From Brachyspira hampsonii 30446 (lineage in GTDB: Bacteria > Spirochaetota > Brachyspiria > Brachyspirales > Brachyspiraceae), in assembly GCF_000316195.1 (NCBI RefSeq), contig NZ_JH994111.1, forward strand, positions 1,148,299 through 1,212,298: a stretch of DNA of 64,000 bases. Direction: 5' to 3'. How positions within the stretch are numbered: the stretch's first letter is position 1; each line of letters begins with the position of its first letter. The notes below the pieces were generated by a model. It searched no databases. It was not told where the DNA came from and saw nothing but the letters and a program-made list of their open reading frames with translations. This document shows, piece by piece, positions 36,357 to 45,214 of this stretch. Both the position numbers and the translations under genes were made by a program.

Positions 36357-37718
36357 TTAATCGCTGAATGATATAACACCTTCAATGATAGCTTCAAATC
36401 TTTCAGGTTCAATAATCATTACAGTATCATCTACTTTCAAGTTAGGTGCGAAATCTCCTATACTTATCAAGAAAGAGTGAGCACTTTTGTATTGTCTTGC
36501 ATATTCCATAAACTGATCCACTGTATCCTGACGCATAGGATATCCAGAAGTGTCTAATGCAAATGTACTCTTATATGACTGTCCTTCAGAACCAAATTTC
36601 TTAATAGTTACAAAGAATACTAATGTGTCAGATTTTTTAGTATGATCTGTAACTACATATCCGTTTAATGTTAATATTCTATAGAAGTATTTTTCAAGAT
36701 ATTCTATAATATCCATTTCTAATGCAGTTCTGAATGCATTATTAGCAATAATAGAACTGTAAGTTTTTAATTTTTGATCTACATCCAAGTATATATTTCT
36801 TACAGATTTAATTATTTCCCATTGTTTAACAGCCGCTTCAAACTGCTTATTTTTTACCAAAGTTTCAGCATATCTATATCTTTCATCTACAACTTTTTCA
36901 TTTGGTATATTTTCTTTAGTTAAAACTTGTCCGTAATATTCTCTTGCTTTACTGAAATTTCCAATTTCATAATAAGAATTAGCAAGATTCAAAGATATAG
37001 TATCCTTATCAGATACTTCATTACTTTCATAAGCTATTTCTAATTCTTTTATTGCATTTTGGAAGTCTCTGCTTGAAGATAATATTTCACCTAAAAGCAA
37101 ATGGTATTGAGGGTTTGTATTATCTAAAGAAATAGCCTTTTCTATATTTTGCTGAGCAGCATGATATGAACGAATTTTATAAAAACAAAATGCCAACATA
37201 TATAATAACTGAGGATTGCTGTCATTTTGTGCCGCAGCTAATGATAAATATTTTTGTGCCTGAACCCATTCTTCATAGTTATAGCATACAAGTCCTGCTT
37301 TATATAATGAATCATAATCCTGATCCCTAATTTTAGTAATCATATCATATTCATCTATAGCTTTTTTACTGTTTCCTGTTTGTTCATATATTTTTGCTAA
37401 AAACTCTCTTACATTCAATTCTGTTAATTCTTTTGTAAAATAAGCTCCGTCTATCATATTTTGAAGGGCTGCCATAGCCAATATATATTGCTGTTGTTTA
37501 TAGTACATATTAGCAGTCATCCATAATATATTAGCATCTTTTTTATATTTAGGGTCTAAAGTATTAATCTCCCGCATGGCTACATCATAGTTTTGTTCAT
37601 TATAAGCCTGAACAATTTTTTTCAGTTTAATAGGGTATGAGCCGCTCTTTATAACATATTGAGTGGCAAAACCTAATAAAACAATTAATACTAATATTAC
37701 AATTAATGAAGCTTCCAC
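36357..37718 (-). CDS. Membrane-anchored TPR protein with Mrr-like C-terminus
   Basis: A 453-residue protein: one N-terminal membrane segment (ASLIVILVLIVLLGFATQYV), then about 300 residues of TPR repeats (LLYMLAFCFYKIRSYHAAQQ, LGEILSSSRDFQNAIKELE, LANSYYEIGNFSKAREYYGQ). The last 110 residues (EYLEKYFYRILTLNGYVV, FFVTIKKFG, FLISIGDFAP, VMIIEPERFEAII) look like the fold of Mrr-type restriction endonucleases without its usual catalytic residues. The start is GTG 37718 with AAGGG upstream. It is the last gene of a three-gene operon. Function unknown. Confidence 0.8.
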   Translation of the reverse strand: MEASLIVILVLIVLLGFATQYVIKSGSYPIKLKKIVQAYNEQNYDVAMREINTLDPKYKKDANILWMTANMYYKQQQYILAMAALQNMIDGAYFTKELTELNVREFLAKIYEQTGNSKKAIDEYDMITKIRDQDYDSLYKAGLVCYNYEEWVQAQKYLSLAAAQNDSNPQLLYMLAFCFYKIRSYHAAQQNIEKAISLDNTNPQYHLLLGEILSSSRDFQNAIKELEIAYESNEVSDKDTISLNLANSYYEIGNFSKAREYYGQVLTKENIPNEKVVDERYRYAETLVKNKQFEAAVKQWEIIKSVRNIYLDVDQKLKTYSSIIANNAFRTALEMDIIEYLEKYFYRILTLNGYVVTDHTKKSDTLVFFVTIKKFGSEGQSYKSTFALDTSGYPMRQDTVDQFMEYARQYKSAHSFLISIGDFAPNLKVDDTVMIIEPERFEAIIEGVISFSD

Positions 37719-37732
37719 GGTTCTTATCCCTT

Positions 37733-38758
37733 TTATTCATAATATATAACTGGACTTCCAGTTTCTTCTGATTCATTTAAAGCATCTTTGATTTTTTTCA
37801 TCATATTGTCTTTAATAACAAATACAGAAATCTTATTTGACATATTATGAGAAAAATCAAATCCGCTTACAGCTATAGATACATTAATATCTATAGATTC
37901 ATCATTGTATTCAAAATTATAATTTTTCAATGCCTTAAAATATCTTTTTGTAGCTTTCCAAGCCTCTTCTTCATTTGCAAAAATTACAGAATATATAATA
38001 CCTTCATAAAGCATGCATTGATTTTCACCTATTCTTGCATTTTTCTTTATCGCTTTTATAAGTTCATCTTCTAATTTTTTATAAGCAGTATTTCCATATT
38101 CTTCTCTTATATAGCTTTCATTTGATATTTTAAAACCTATAATACCTATAGCATGTTTATATCTTTGTGAAAATGCGATTATATTTTTGATAGTGCTTGA
38201 AAATATTTCATATTCTGATTTATCCATTTTAACAACTTCATAATCGCTATTTTCATCATCTTGTATTATATCATCTTCTATACTGTAGCCTAAATTATAT
38301 AATATAGTTTTATACATAAATATAATAAGTTTTTTCAAATTATATGATAACTGTATAGATATAAAAAACAACCCTATAGCTAATATACTGCTGTAAAAAG
38401 TATAATCTCTTTTATACAATAATTTTTGTATTTCCGGAACATAACTAATAGATAATATCAGTATGACGGAAGTAACAAGAAAAAAAAGTAAATTTTCTAT
38501 TGTTTTAGAAATACCCGTATAACTTTTAGTAGGCTGCATTAATACTATAATGAAAGCATATAATATTGATATTCCAATCCATATCCATACCCAAACATCA
38601 AGAGTATACAATAAGTAAACAAAAAAATTCTGAATATTAGGTGATATCAATAATATGTATATAGGTATAATTACAGCACTATATATCAAAGTGCATATCA
38701 TAGCGGCAAAAAAGCCGTATATATATGATTTAGATAAGTTTATTTGTTTATCTTCCAT
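37733..38758 (-). CDS. Membrane protein with degenerate GGDEF-like domain
   Basis: A 341-residue protein with four predicted membrane helices in residues 10-150 (IYGFFAAMICTLIYSAVIIP, VWIWIGISILYAFIIVLMQ, LFFLVTSVILILSISYVP, ILAIGLFFISIQLSYNLKK). The cytoplasmic C-terminus from about 180 (AIGIIGFKISNESYIREEYG, AYKKLEDELIKAI, YSVIFANEEEAWKATKR) has the strand-helix order of nucleotide cyclases, but the GGDEF signature is absent, so it should not make cyclic-di-GMP. It starts nine bases after the upstream gene stops, with AGGAA across that junction, so translation is probably coupled. Confidence 0.7.
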   Translation of the reverse strand: MEDKQINLSKSYIYGFFAAMICTLIYSAVIIPIYILLISPNIQNFFVYLLYTLDVWVWIWIGISILYAFIIVLMQPTKSYTGISKTIENLLFFLVTSVILILSISYVPEIQKLLYKRDYTFYSSILAIGLFFISIQLSYNLKKLIIFMYKTILYNLGYSIEDDIIQDDENSDYEVVKMDKSEYEIFSSTIKNIIAFSQRYKHAIGIIGFKISNESYIREEYGNTAYKKLEDELIKAIKKNARIGENQCMLYEGIIYSVIFANEEEAWKATKRYFKALKNYNFEYNDESIDINVSIAVSGFDFSHNMSNKISVFVIKDNMMKKIKDALNESEETGSPVIYYE

Positions 38759-38767
38759 AAATAGTTC

Positions 38768-40939
38768 CTAATTTTTTCGCCATATTGCATTATTAAATTT
38801 AAGTTTAGGCTGAGCAAATACTTTCATCATTTTTTCTAATTCTATCTTATTAGAATAGATAGCATATTCAAGTCCTTTTCTGCCTTTACTTATAGCCGAA
38901 ATAAAACTTTCTTCTGTTATAGCAACTGCATTAGCTCCTAACATAAAATATTTAAATACATCAGCCCCATATCTAGGAGATTCAGTAAGCCATAATAACT
39001 GCATTTTATGACTATTATGCAAATTACATGCTACTCTATTAATAGTATCGGCAACTTTTTCCATACCTTTTAATGCATACCTATTATTATTTGAAAAATA
39101 TACAGCATTTGCATGTGCTGAATTAATATGATGTATATCATTTTCATTAGATATCCCTTTAATTATTACAGGTATATCTATTTCTTTTATCAATTTTGAC
39201 AATTCTTTTTCGCTTCTTATATGTATCTTATTATTGGAGTTAATATTATAACAATATGAGAAATCTATTCCAACAGCACAAGCACCATTTTTTTCAGATT
39301 CTCTTAATCTTTGAAGTAAAACATCTTGGGTATTATTACCATCAATCATAATAATACCTCTTTTTTTATCTTTTACAGTTTTTACAGATAATTCAAATAA
39401 TTCTTCATTATTAAAATCATTTAATATAGCCAATACTTCGCAATTAGACGCACTATCCATTACAGTTTCATAATATTCTCTTATATCCATTATGCCGTCT
39501 ATTACTTCAGTTAAATTATGTATTGTATCTATAATTACAGGCTGAGAAACATGAGTATTAAATAATGTAGTTTCTAATTTAACTTCTTTTTCTTCATGTA
39601 TAATACTTGGATTAAATGAATAATTTGAAAGTCCTGTTTTTTCATCTATATTATCTTCAAATAAGTAATCTGCATTATGTTTTGATGCTAATTTTTCCTG
39701 AGCTATTCTTTTTATTTCTTCTACTGTTATACTTTTTTCATCTGTAAGTTTGAAATGAACAGCATTTATAGCTTTATTTGCTATTGCTACAGCCTCATCT
39801 CTTGTTTTTCCTACAGTTATAACATTACCTGCTTTTTCCAAGTTATTTGTAGGTGTTACTAATATATCTCCTGTTTTTGTTTTTATAAATACTTCTTTAA
39901 CACCTTCTATTTTTTTAGCATTTTCAACCCCTTCAATAGATTCTATTATTCCTGTACCAGGAAGAAATGCTTTTTCAACGGAAACTTTATCCCATTTAGG
40001 TTTTAAATCGCTTGGGGGATTTCCTAATGCTATTTCTATTGCATTTTTTATTAGATTAACACCTGTAGAAAGAGGGTAGGTATAGGCACTCATAAATCCG
40101 CCGGATAATCTTGCCGCAATTTCTCCAACCATAGCACCATTTTTTGTTACTTTAATATCACCTTTAGCGGCTCCAATTTTCAAATTTAATGCTTTTATAC
40201 CAGCTTTCATTACATTTATAGCATCATCTATCTTTTCTTTTTCTAATGCTGAAGGCATAATATGACCGGTTTCTATGAAAAATGGAGGAAACTCTATTAT
40301 TCTATCAGCAACTCCTGTAACATATATCTCATCATTATATATAAGCATATCAATAGATAGTTCCGGACCGTCCATAAACTCTTCTACTATTACTTCCCCC
40401 GAAGGCGAAGCACTTTTAGCTCTGTTAAATGCCGCTAATATATCGCTTTCACTTGATACTTTCATTACACCGCGGGCCCCCATATTATCAGCAGGCTTAA
40501 CAACAACAGGAGTATTTAAATGCTTATATGCCTCCATAGCTTCTTCATAATTCCATACAGGAAAGAAATTCGGCTGAGGTACATTGTTCTTTTTGAATCT
40601 TTCACGCATTCTTATTTTATTTGACGCAGCATAAGCATCTTCAAATCTATTTCCAGGAAGTCCTAAAGCATTGGCAACTGCAGCAACAGTAGAAGAAGCA
40701 TCAGTACCTACAGTTATAACTCCATGTATTTCCATTTTCTGACTTAAATCTCTAGCCGCTCTTACACTTCCATCAACATCTCTAGTAGAAACTACCATAG
40801 GATAATCAGCTATTTTCATTCCATGTGCATCTTTATTATAATCAAAAACTATTGTGTAAAGTCCCATTTCCTGAGCTATTTGTATTGCAGGTACTTGCAA
40901 TAAACCAGCACCTATTATTATTATACGCTTGCCTTTCAT
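38768..40939 (-). CDS. ATP-grasp ligase fused to an FMN-dehydrogenase-like barrel
   Basis: A 723-residue two-part protein. Residues 1-400 form a carboxylate-amine ligase of the ATP-grasp type: IIIIGAGLLQVPAIQIAQEM, PVVVKPADNMGARGVMKVS, IVEEFMDGPELSID and GEIAARLSGGFMSAY. After a linker (about 400-480) the C-terminus resembles the TIM barrel of FMN-dependent alpha-hydroxyacid dehydrogenases: IPVIIKGISNENDIHHINSA, ANAVYFSNNN, and ADVFKYFMLGANAVAIT. The usual SNHGGR active-site motif reads SNNNRY, so the barrel is probably not a normal oxidase. It heads the operon. Substrate unknown. Confidence 0.75.
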   Translation of the reverse strand: MKGKRIIIIGAGLLQVPAIQIAQEMGLYTIVFDYNKDAHGMKIADYPMVVSTRDVDGSVRAARDLSQKMEIHGVITVGTDASSTVAAVANALGLPGNRFEDAYAASNKIRMRERFKKNNVPQPNFFPVWNYEEAMEAYKHLNTPVVVKPADNMGARGVMKVSSESDILAAFNRAKSASPSGEVIVEEFMDGPELSIDMLIYNDEIYVTGVADRIIEFPPFFIETGHIMPSALEKEKIDDAINVMKAGIKALNLKIGAAKGDIKVTKNGAMVGEIAARLSGGFMSAYTYPLSTGVNLIKNAIEIALGNPPSDLKPKWDKVSVEKAFLPGTGIIESIEGVENAKKIEGVKEVFIKTKTGDILVTPTNNLEKAGNVITVGKTRDEAVAIANKAINAVHFKLTDEKSITVEEIKRIAQEKLASKHNADYLFEDNIDEKTGLSNYSFNPSIIHEEKEVKLETTLFNTHVSQPVIIDTIHNLTEVIDGIMDIREYYETVMDSASNCEVLAILNDFNNEELFELSVKTVKDKKRGIIMIDGNNTQDVLLQRLRESEKNGACAVGIDFSYCYNINSNNKIHIRSEKELSKLIKEIDIPVIIKGISNENDIHHINSAHANAVYFSNNNRYALKGMEKVADTINRVACNLHNSHKMQLLWLTESPRYGADVFKYFMLGANAVAITEESFISAISKGRKGLEYAIYSNKIELEKMMKVFAQPKLKFNNAIWRKN

Positions 40940-41073
40940 ATAAATATTGCCTTTTATAATTAATTTAAAATATTCCTATATAGTGTTATTAATATCGAAA
41001 TTTTAATACCAAACTAGAGAATTTTTACTTACTTGTATTAATATTATTGAATTTTAGTAAATATATATTATAA

Positions 41074-41459
41074 TGCTTAGCAAATATATTTTCATTAAAA
41101 AATTATTATTTAACAGATACTAGTAAAGGATTGCCTTTGGCACCTGGAGGATTTATTATTTATGACGCCGATGAATATGATTTGAATAATCAGCAAGTTA
41201 AAACATAAGTTTTGGATTTTCAAAATAATATTTATTTGGCATGGAATGGAAATTTTAATTCTGTTAGTAGTTCAGGGGAAGTTAATACTAATGATATTAT
41301 AATGATGTTATATGGATTAATGCAAGAAATCTTTCTTCTTCTGCATCATCATTATCAAAAAGCAAAATGTTTGACTTTGATTATTTTGAATATAATAAAA
41401 TTTATATAGATAAAGTATTAACATCTGAAGAAGTTATGAAAGCTAAATCTAAAAAATAA
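41074..41459 (+). pseudogene. Pseudogene remnant, unknown family
   Basis: An interrupted coding trace. The first frame reads NYYLTDTSKGLPLAPGGF, then DADEYDLNNQQVKT, TAA stop, and then VLDFQNNIYLAWNGNFNS. At about 41310 the frame shifts and continues INARNLSSSASSLSKS and FDFDYFEYNKIYIDKV, ending with a stop at 41457-41459. No start codon is evident. One stop plus one frameshift in about 125 codons marks a decayed gene; I cannot name the family. Confidence 0.6.
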
Positions 41460-41582
41460 ATATTAATAATATTTCATAAAATTAGGCTGCTGTTTAATAA
41501 ATAGCGGTCTAATTTTTATAATAATTTTTGTATTGTACGCGAAGTGGGTAGGGGAATACTTTCCTAAATTATAAATAAAATT

Positions 41583-41600
41583 AATTTTGAAATAAGTATA
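41583..41600. repeat. Solo right end of the MITE-like element
   Basis: AATTTTGAAATAAGTATA matches the 18-bp terminal repeat AGTTTTGAAACAAGTCTA at 15 positions. No partner end is seen upstream. Confidence 0.45.
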
Positions 41601-41628
41601 TTAATATAGTATTATTTCAAGATAAGAA

Positions 41629-41978
41629 TAGGCATGTTTCAAAACTATTTTAATATTATTTATGATAATTATAGTATTGAAAATTTATAATGCGGCTTTG
41701 CTTATAACAATTCATCCGAGTCCAAGTTGTTTTATACGGTGAGCATGCCTTACTTTGCGTTATTATGCTAGGCAAAGGACTGAGGATTTATATACAATAA
41801 TTAATATTATCGATTTAATATAAAATAATAAATTTTAAGAAAGTCTAATATTCAAAACCAAATTATAGCTACTGCAATTTTGTAAATTCATACAGTTAGT
41901 AACGGTTAATATTAGAAATATAGAATATAATTTTATTTACAGTAATTTTATCTAAATATGCGTTTTGAGACAAGTATA
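41629..41978. mobile_element. MITE-like element, copy C (degenerate)
   Basis: Left end TAGGCATGTTTCAAAACT (two mismatches to the intact repeat) and right end CGTTTTGAGACAAGTATA (three mismatches). The interior is a different sequence with a GC-richer stretch (41693-41780) and no open frame. Confidence 0.6.
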
Positions 41979-42078
41979 ATATATTATTGGTAAAATAGAA
42001 AATATAAGCTATAAAATAAAGCTGCAAATAATATATAGTAATATGGTAATTATTAAGTCTTTATAATGATTTATATAA

Positions 42079-42394
42079 TAGACTTGTTTCAAAACTCAAA
42101 TTTTTAATATTTATAGTTTTTTAATTTAATATTTTTTTGATTATAGTTGGGGCTTTGCTGCGAAGCACACAGTCGTGCCAAACCCCACTTCTTTTGTGAC
42201 GCCTGTCCGCCTTCGGTGTGGCACATACGAAGTACGCCTTCGGCGAGAAGCATATGAAGTACGCCTGCGGCGAAAGACTGCATATTTATATACTAAAACA
42301 ATAATTTATAAAACATATCAAACATTATTTTATAAATTATAAAATTACGAAATTTTCATATGTAATCTTGTCAAGTAGTTTTGAAACAAGTCTA
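42079..42394. mobile_element. MITE-like element, copy B (316 bp, perfect 18-bp TIRs)
   Basis: TAGACTTGTTTCAAAACT at 42079-42096 and its exact complement at 42377-42394. Read in reverse it aligns end to end with copy A, including AAAAGAAGTGGGGTTTGG and CAAAGCCCCAACTATA. It carries about 78 extra bases in the centre, with a 27-bp tandem repeat (42224-42250, 42251-42277; CATA[C/T]GAAGTACGCCT). No coding capacity. Confidence 0.85.
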
Positions 42395-42911
42395 ATAAAA
42401 ATAAGCTGTTATAATTATTAAATAATTAATAAAAGTCTTGTGTATGTGTGATAATTTAGTCATTACTATAAACAATGACTCTAAGTAAGAAGAAAGGAAA
42501 AAATAAATCTATGCTAAATGAATAGTTATTAATAATAAATAAAGGCAGTAGTAGAATTGAGAAATATTTAAAGTATAGCTGATGATTATTATATTTATTA
42601 TTATATGGTATAAAGTTTTGGATATTCAATATCAATGATAAAAGCTGTAAGTTGTAAAAAGAATAAATTTATATTCCGATAATGTATATTATGTTAACTT
42701 AAGCATGTTATTTTTTATAGACTTTATTATGATATTGATAATAAAGCTATCATTATGGCAATAGATATAGATTATGTTTTTATAAATAAAAAAATTAAAA
42801 AGTCAATACATAATATTTATACAAGCAATTTTCATTAACAATTGAACTTTTTTATATATTATAGTATAATCTATCATTAATAAAGAAAAATAAAATTACG
42901 GATATGCACTA
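42395..42911. other. AT-rich gap before the lipoprotein gene
   Basis: No open frame of note and no clear RNA gene. Short coding-like traces are not continuous; it may be old pseudogene material. Confidence 0.4.
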
Positions 42912-43439
42912 ATGAAAAAAATAACACTTTTTTTAATATTAAGTTTAATAATTATATCATGCAAAAATGACGGCGGATCTATATACGCTATGGAAAAAAG
43001 ATATAATAATTTCCTCAATATACTTCCAACTGATATAAGGAATGATTATACTTTAGAATCTGATAAATACGGTAATATGTATAAAGAATGGATTAATGAG
43101 TTCAATACTTGGACTGAAAATATACTAAATACAGAATCTCAAAGAGAACAAGAAATATCAGCAAGGATCACACCAGACAAGATAGAATATGCTCTAGAAA
43201 CTTTAACAAGTAAAGACTATGAAAGAAATCTTCCCGTAGAACTTATGTCTAAGGTAAAGGCACATACAGATGAATTATCCTTAAAAATAGAAGAATTAGA
43301 AAAAGATGAGGCTTTCTCTAATAATATGATAAAACTAAAAAAAGATGAAGCTGTAGAAAACTTTACTACAAAAGATACTATATTTTACTATGTTTGGAAT
43401 TATTTAATAACAATAGACAGACCAAGACGTTTTCAGTGA
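42912..43439 (+). CDS. Small predicted lipoprotein
   Basis: A 175-residue protein. The signal ends in lipobox LSLIIISC (Cys17). The mature part is charged and helical, with an E/K-rich stretch near residues 110-145 (KVKAHTDELSLKIEELEKDE), and ends with aromatic and basic residues. No family recognised. It is the only intact gene in a decayed, repeat-rich zone between 40.9 and 43.8 kb. Confidence 0.7.
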   Translation: MKKITLFLILSLIIISCKNDGGSIYAMEKRYNNFLNILPTDIRNDYTLESDKYGNMYKEWINEFNTWTENILNTESQREQEISARITPDKIEYALETLTSKDYERNLPVELMSKVKAHTDELSLKIEELEKDEAFSNNMIKLKKDEAVENFTTKDTIFYYVWNYLITIDRPRRFQ

Positions 43440-43569
43440 TATTGATTTTTATTATTCAAACGTAATATTTTCCTCATTATTATTTTATAGTAATTTTAGT
43501 ATAATTATATTATGTCATTATAGATAGTATAAATATTTATAGTGTGTGTTGTTAAAAATGGAATAGATT

Positions 43570-43638
43570 TTAAAACATTATTTTTATAATTGATAAATTA
43601 TGAAAATTTCGTGTTAAAGTACTTTTGAAACAAGACTA
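43570..43638. repeat. Solo right end of the MITE-like element (copy E)
   Basis: ACTTTTGAAACAAGACTA (43621-43638) has two mismatches to the intact 18-bp end. The 50 bases before it match the end of copy A (AAAACATTA, then TAATTGATAAATTAT), so half an element is present without its left end. The rest of the 43440-43827 gap holds no feature I can support. Confidence 0.65.
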
Positions 43639-43827
43639 ATATATAATAATGCATATACCATTATTTATTTCAGGCATATATTTTTTATGTGTATTATGTT
43701 AATATAGTTTGTTTTGCTTATGATACTTGTAATAATGCTTAGTAAAATTTTATTATTAAAATATTTTAGTATTATCCCATAGCCTAACTTAATGACATCA
43801 TTTTTGATTTTTTTATTTTAAAAAACT

Positions 43828-44523
43828 TTAGGAATTGCCTAAAAAGCTGCTGCCTATTCTAACCATATTTGAACCATGCTTTATGGCTAACTCATAGTCC
43901 GATGACATACCCATTGAAAGAATCGATAAAGTATTATCATATTTTTTATTTATTTCTTTATATATTATGTTAAGTTTTTCAAATTCTTCTTCTATAATAT
44001 TAGTATCTTCAGTATCTTTTCCTATTGCCATTAATCCTTTTACTGATACATTACTCATTTTTATAATATTCTCATATACCCCTATATATTCATCTGCTGT
44101 AAATCCGCCCTTCTGGCTTTCATCGCTTATATTAAACTGAAGCAGTATATTTTGTATTTTATTATTTTTTAATGCTTCTTTATTTATACATTCTGCTATC
44201 TCTATAGAATCTACACTCTGTATTAAATCCGCATATTTTACTATGTATTTTACTTTATTGCTTTGTATACGTCCTATAAAGTGCCATTTTACATTGTTTT
44301 TTATTTTACCTACCTCACCTACCCTATCCCTCAAACTCTGTGCCTTACTCTCTCCTAATGGCAAGTCTATATTTAATGATAAGAACTCTTTTATTGTTTC
44401 AATAGAAGAATATTTACTTACTGCTACTAAAGTTACATCATAATTTATATTATACTTTTCTTTTGCTCTGTTAATATTATCTTCTATCAAATTATATCTT
44501 TTTAAAATTTCATCTTTGTTCAT
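43828..44523 (-). CDS. yggS: PLP-homeostasis protein (YggS/PLPBP family)
   Basis: Binds pyridoxal phosphate and balances its supply; it has the alanine-racemase N-terminal barrel. Motifs: VTLVAVSKYSSIETIKEF with the PLP Lys, GESKAQSLRDRV, KWHFIGRIQSNKVKYIV, LLQFNISDESQKGGF, LSMGMSSDYELAIKHGSNMV and RIGSSFLG. 231 residues is typical. It stands alone on the minus strand. Confidence 0.95.
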   Translation of the reverse strand: MNKDEILKRYNLIEDNINRAKEKYNINYDVTLVAVSKYSSIETIKEFLSLNIDLPLGESKAQSLRDRVGEVGKIKNNVKWHFIGRIQSNKVKYIVKYADLIQSVDSIEIAECINKEALKNNKIQNILLQFNISDESQKGGFTADEYIGVYENIIKMSNVSVKGLMAIGKDTEDTNIIEEEFEKLNIIYKEINKKYDNTLSILSMGMSSDYELAIKHGSNMVRIGSSFLGNS

Positions 44524-44746
44524 AATAAAATGTCCGCAAATAAATAACTTGCCTTATTATAAATCTTTTTCTTTTTTTTTCAATAAAGTAGAATTTTATT
44601 AAAATACTATATAGTAATACATATATTAATGATAAATAAAATAGTAAAGCAAAATTATAAAAATACGATTTATTATATATTGAAATTTTATCTGATTCAT
44701 GTTAAGTTAACATAATATATTAGAAATAAATTATGGAGAAAAATAA

Positions 44747-45214
44747 ATGAGAGTTCAAGACAGAAGAAACAGAGAGATGAATTTAAACAGTATACTTATG
44801 ACTTCACAAGATGCTTCAATGGCTTCCTCTATGAAAGTAGCGGTATCATCATCTCCATTTGCAACAATGCTTGAAGAAGAAAAAGAAATAAAAAGATACT
44901 CTTATGAATTAGATGAATTAAAAAGACAAATATACGATGCTGGAAACATGCTAGAAAAAAGTGCCAATATAAAAGATTTTCAAAAATTTAGAGATTTGAT
45001 AAGATCATTAACAGACAAATTAGTAAAAGATGCATACAGAATAAGAATAGTATCATCATATATGAGAAGAGGACGTGAATATCAGGTTGTTTCAAAAATT
45101 AATGAAGAACTTGATTCATTATATAAATTAATTATGACAGAGCAGAAAAACCATATAGCCATAGCCAATAAGGTTATGAGACTTAAAGGTTTAGTATTAG
45201 ATTTAATGTCATGA
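44747..45214 (+). CDS. YaaR-like (DUF327) protein
   Basis: A 155-residue soluble helical protein. The first 45 residues are Ser/Met-rich; from there LEEEKEIKRYSYELDELKRQ, FQKFRDLIRSLTDKLVKDAY and IVSSYMRRGREYQVVSKI match the DUF327/YaaR layout, ending with the LKGLVLDLMS helix. GGAG precedes ATG 44747. Its stop overlaps the tsaB start (ATGA), so the two are coupled. Role not established. Confidence 0.75.
   Translation: MRVQDRRNREMNLNSILMTSQDASMASSMKVAVSSSPFATMLEEEKEIKRYSYELDELKRQIYDAGNMLEKSANIKDFQKFRDLIRSLTDKLVKDAYRIRIVSSYMRRGREYQVVSKINEELDSLYKLIMTEQKNHIAIANKVMRLKGLVLDLMS

Noticed and set aside
41212-41409. Small plus-strand gene of 65 codons
   Set aside because: Its coding-like part continues before an in-frame stop and then into another frame; it is part of the pseudogene at 41074-41459.
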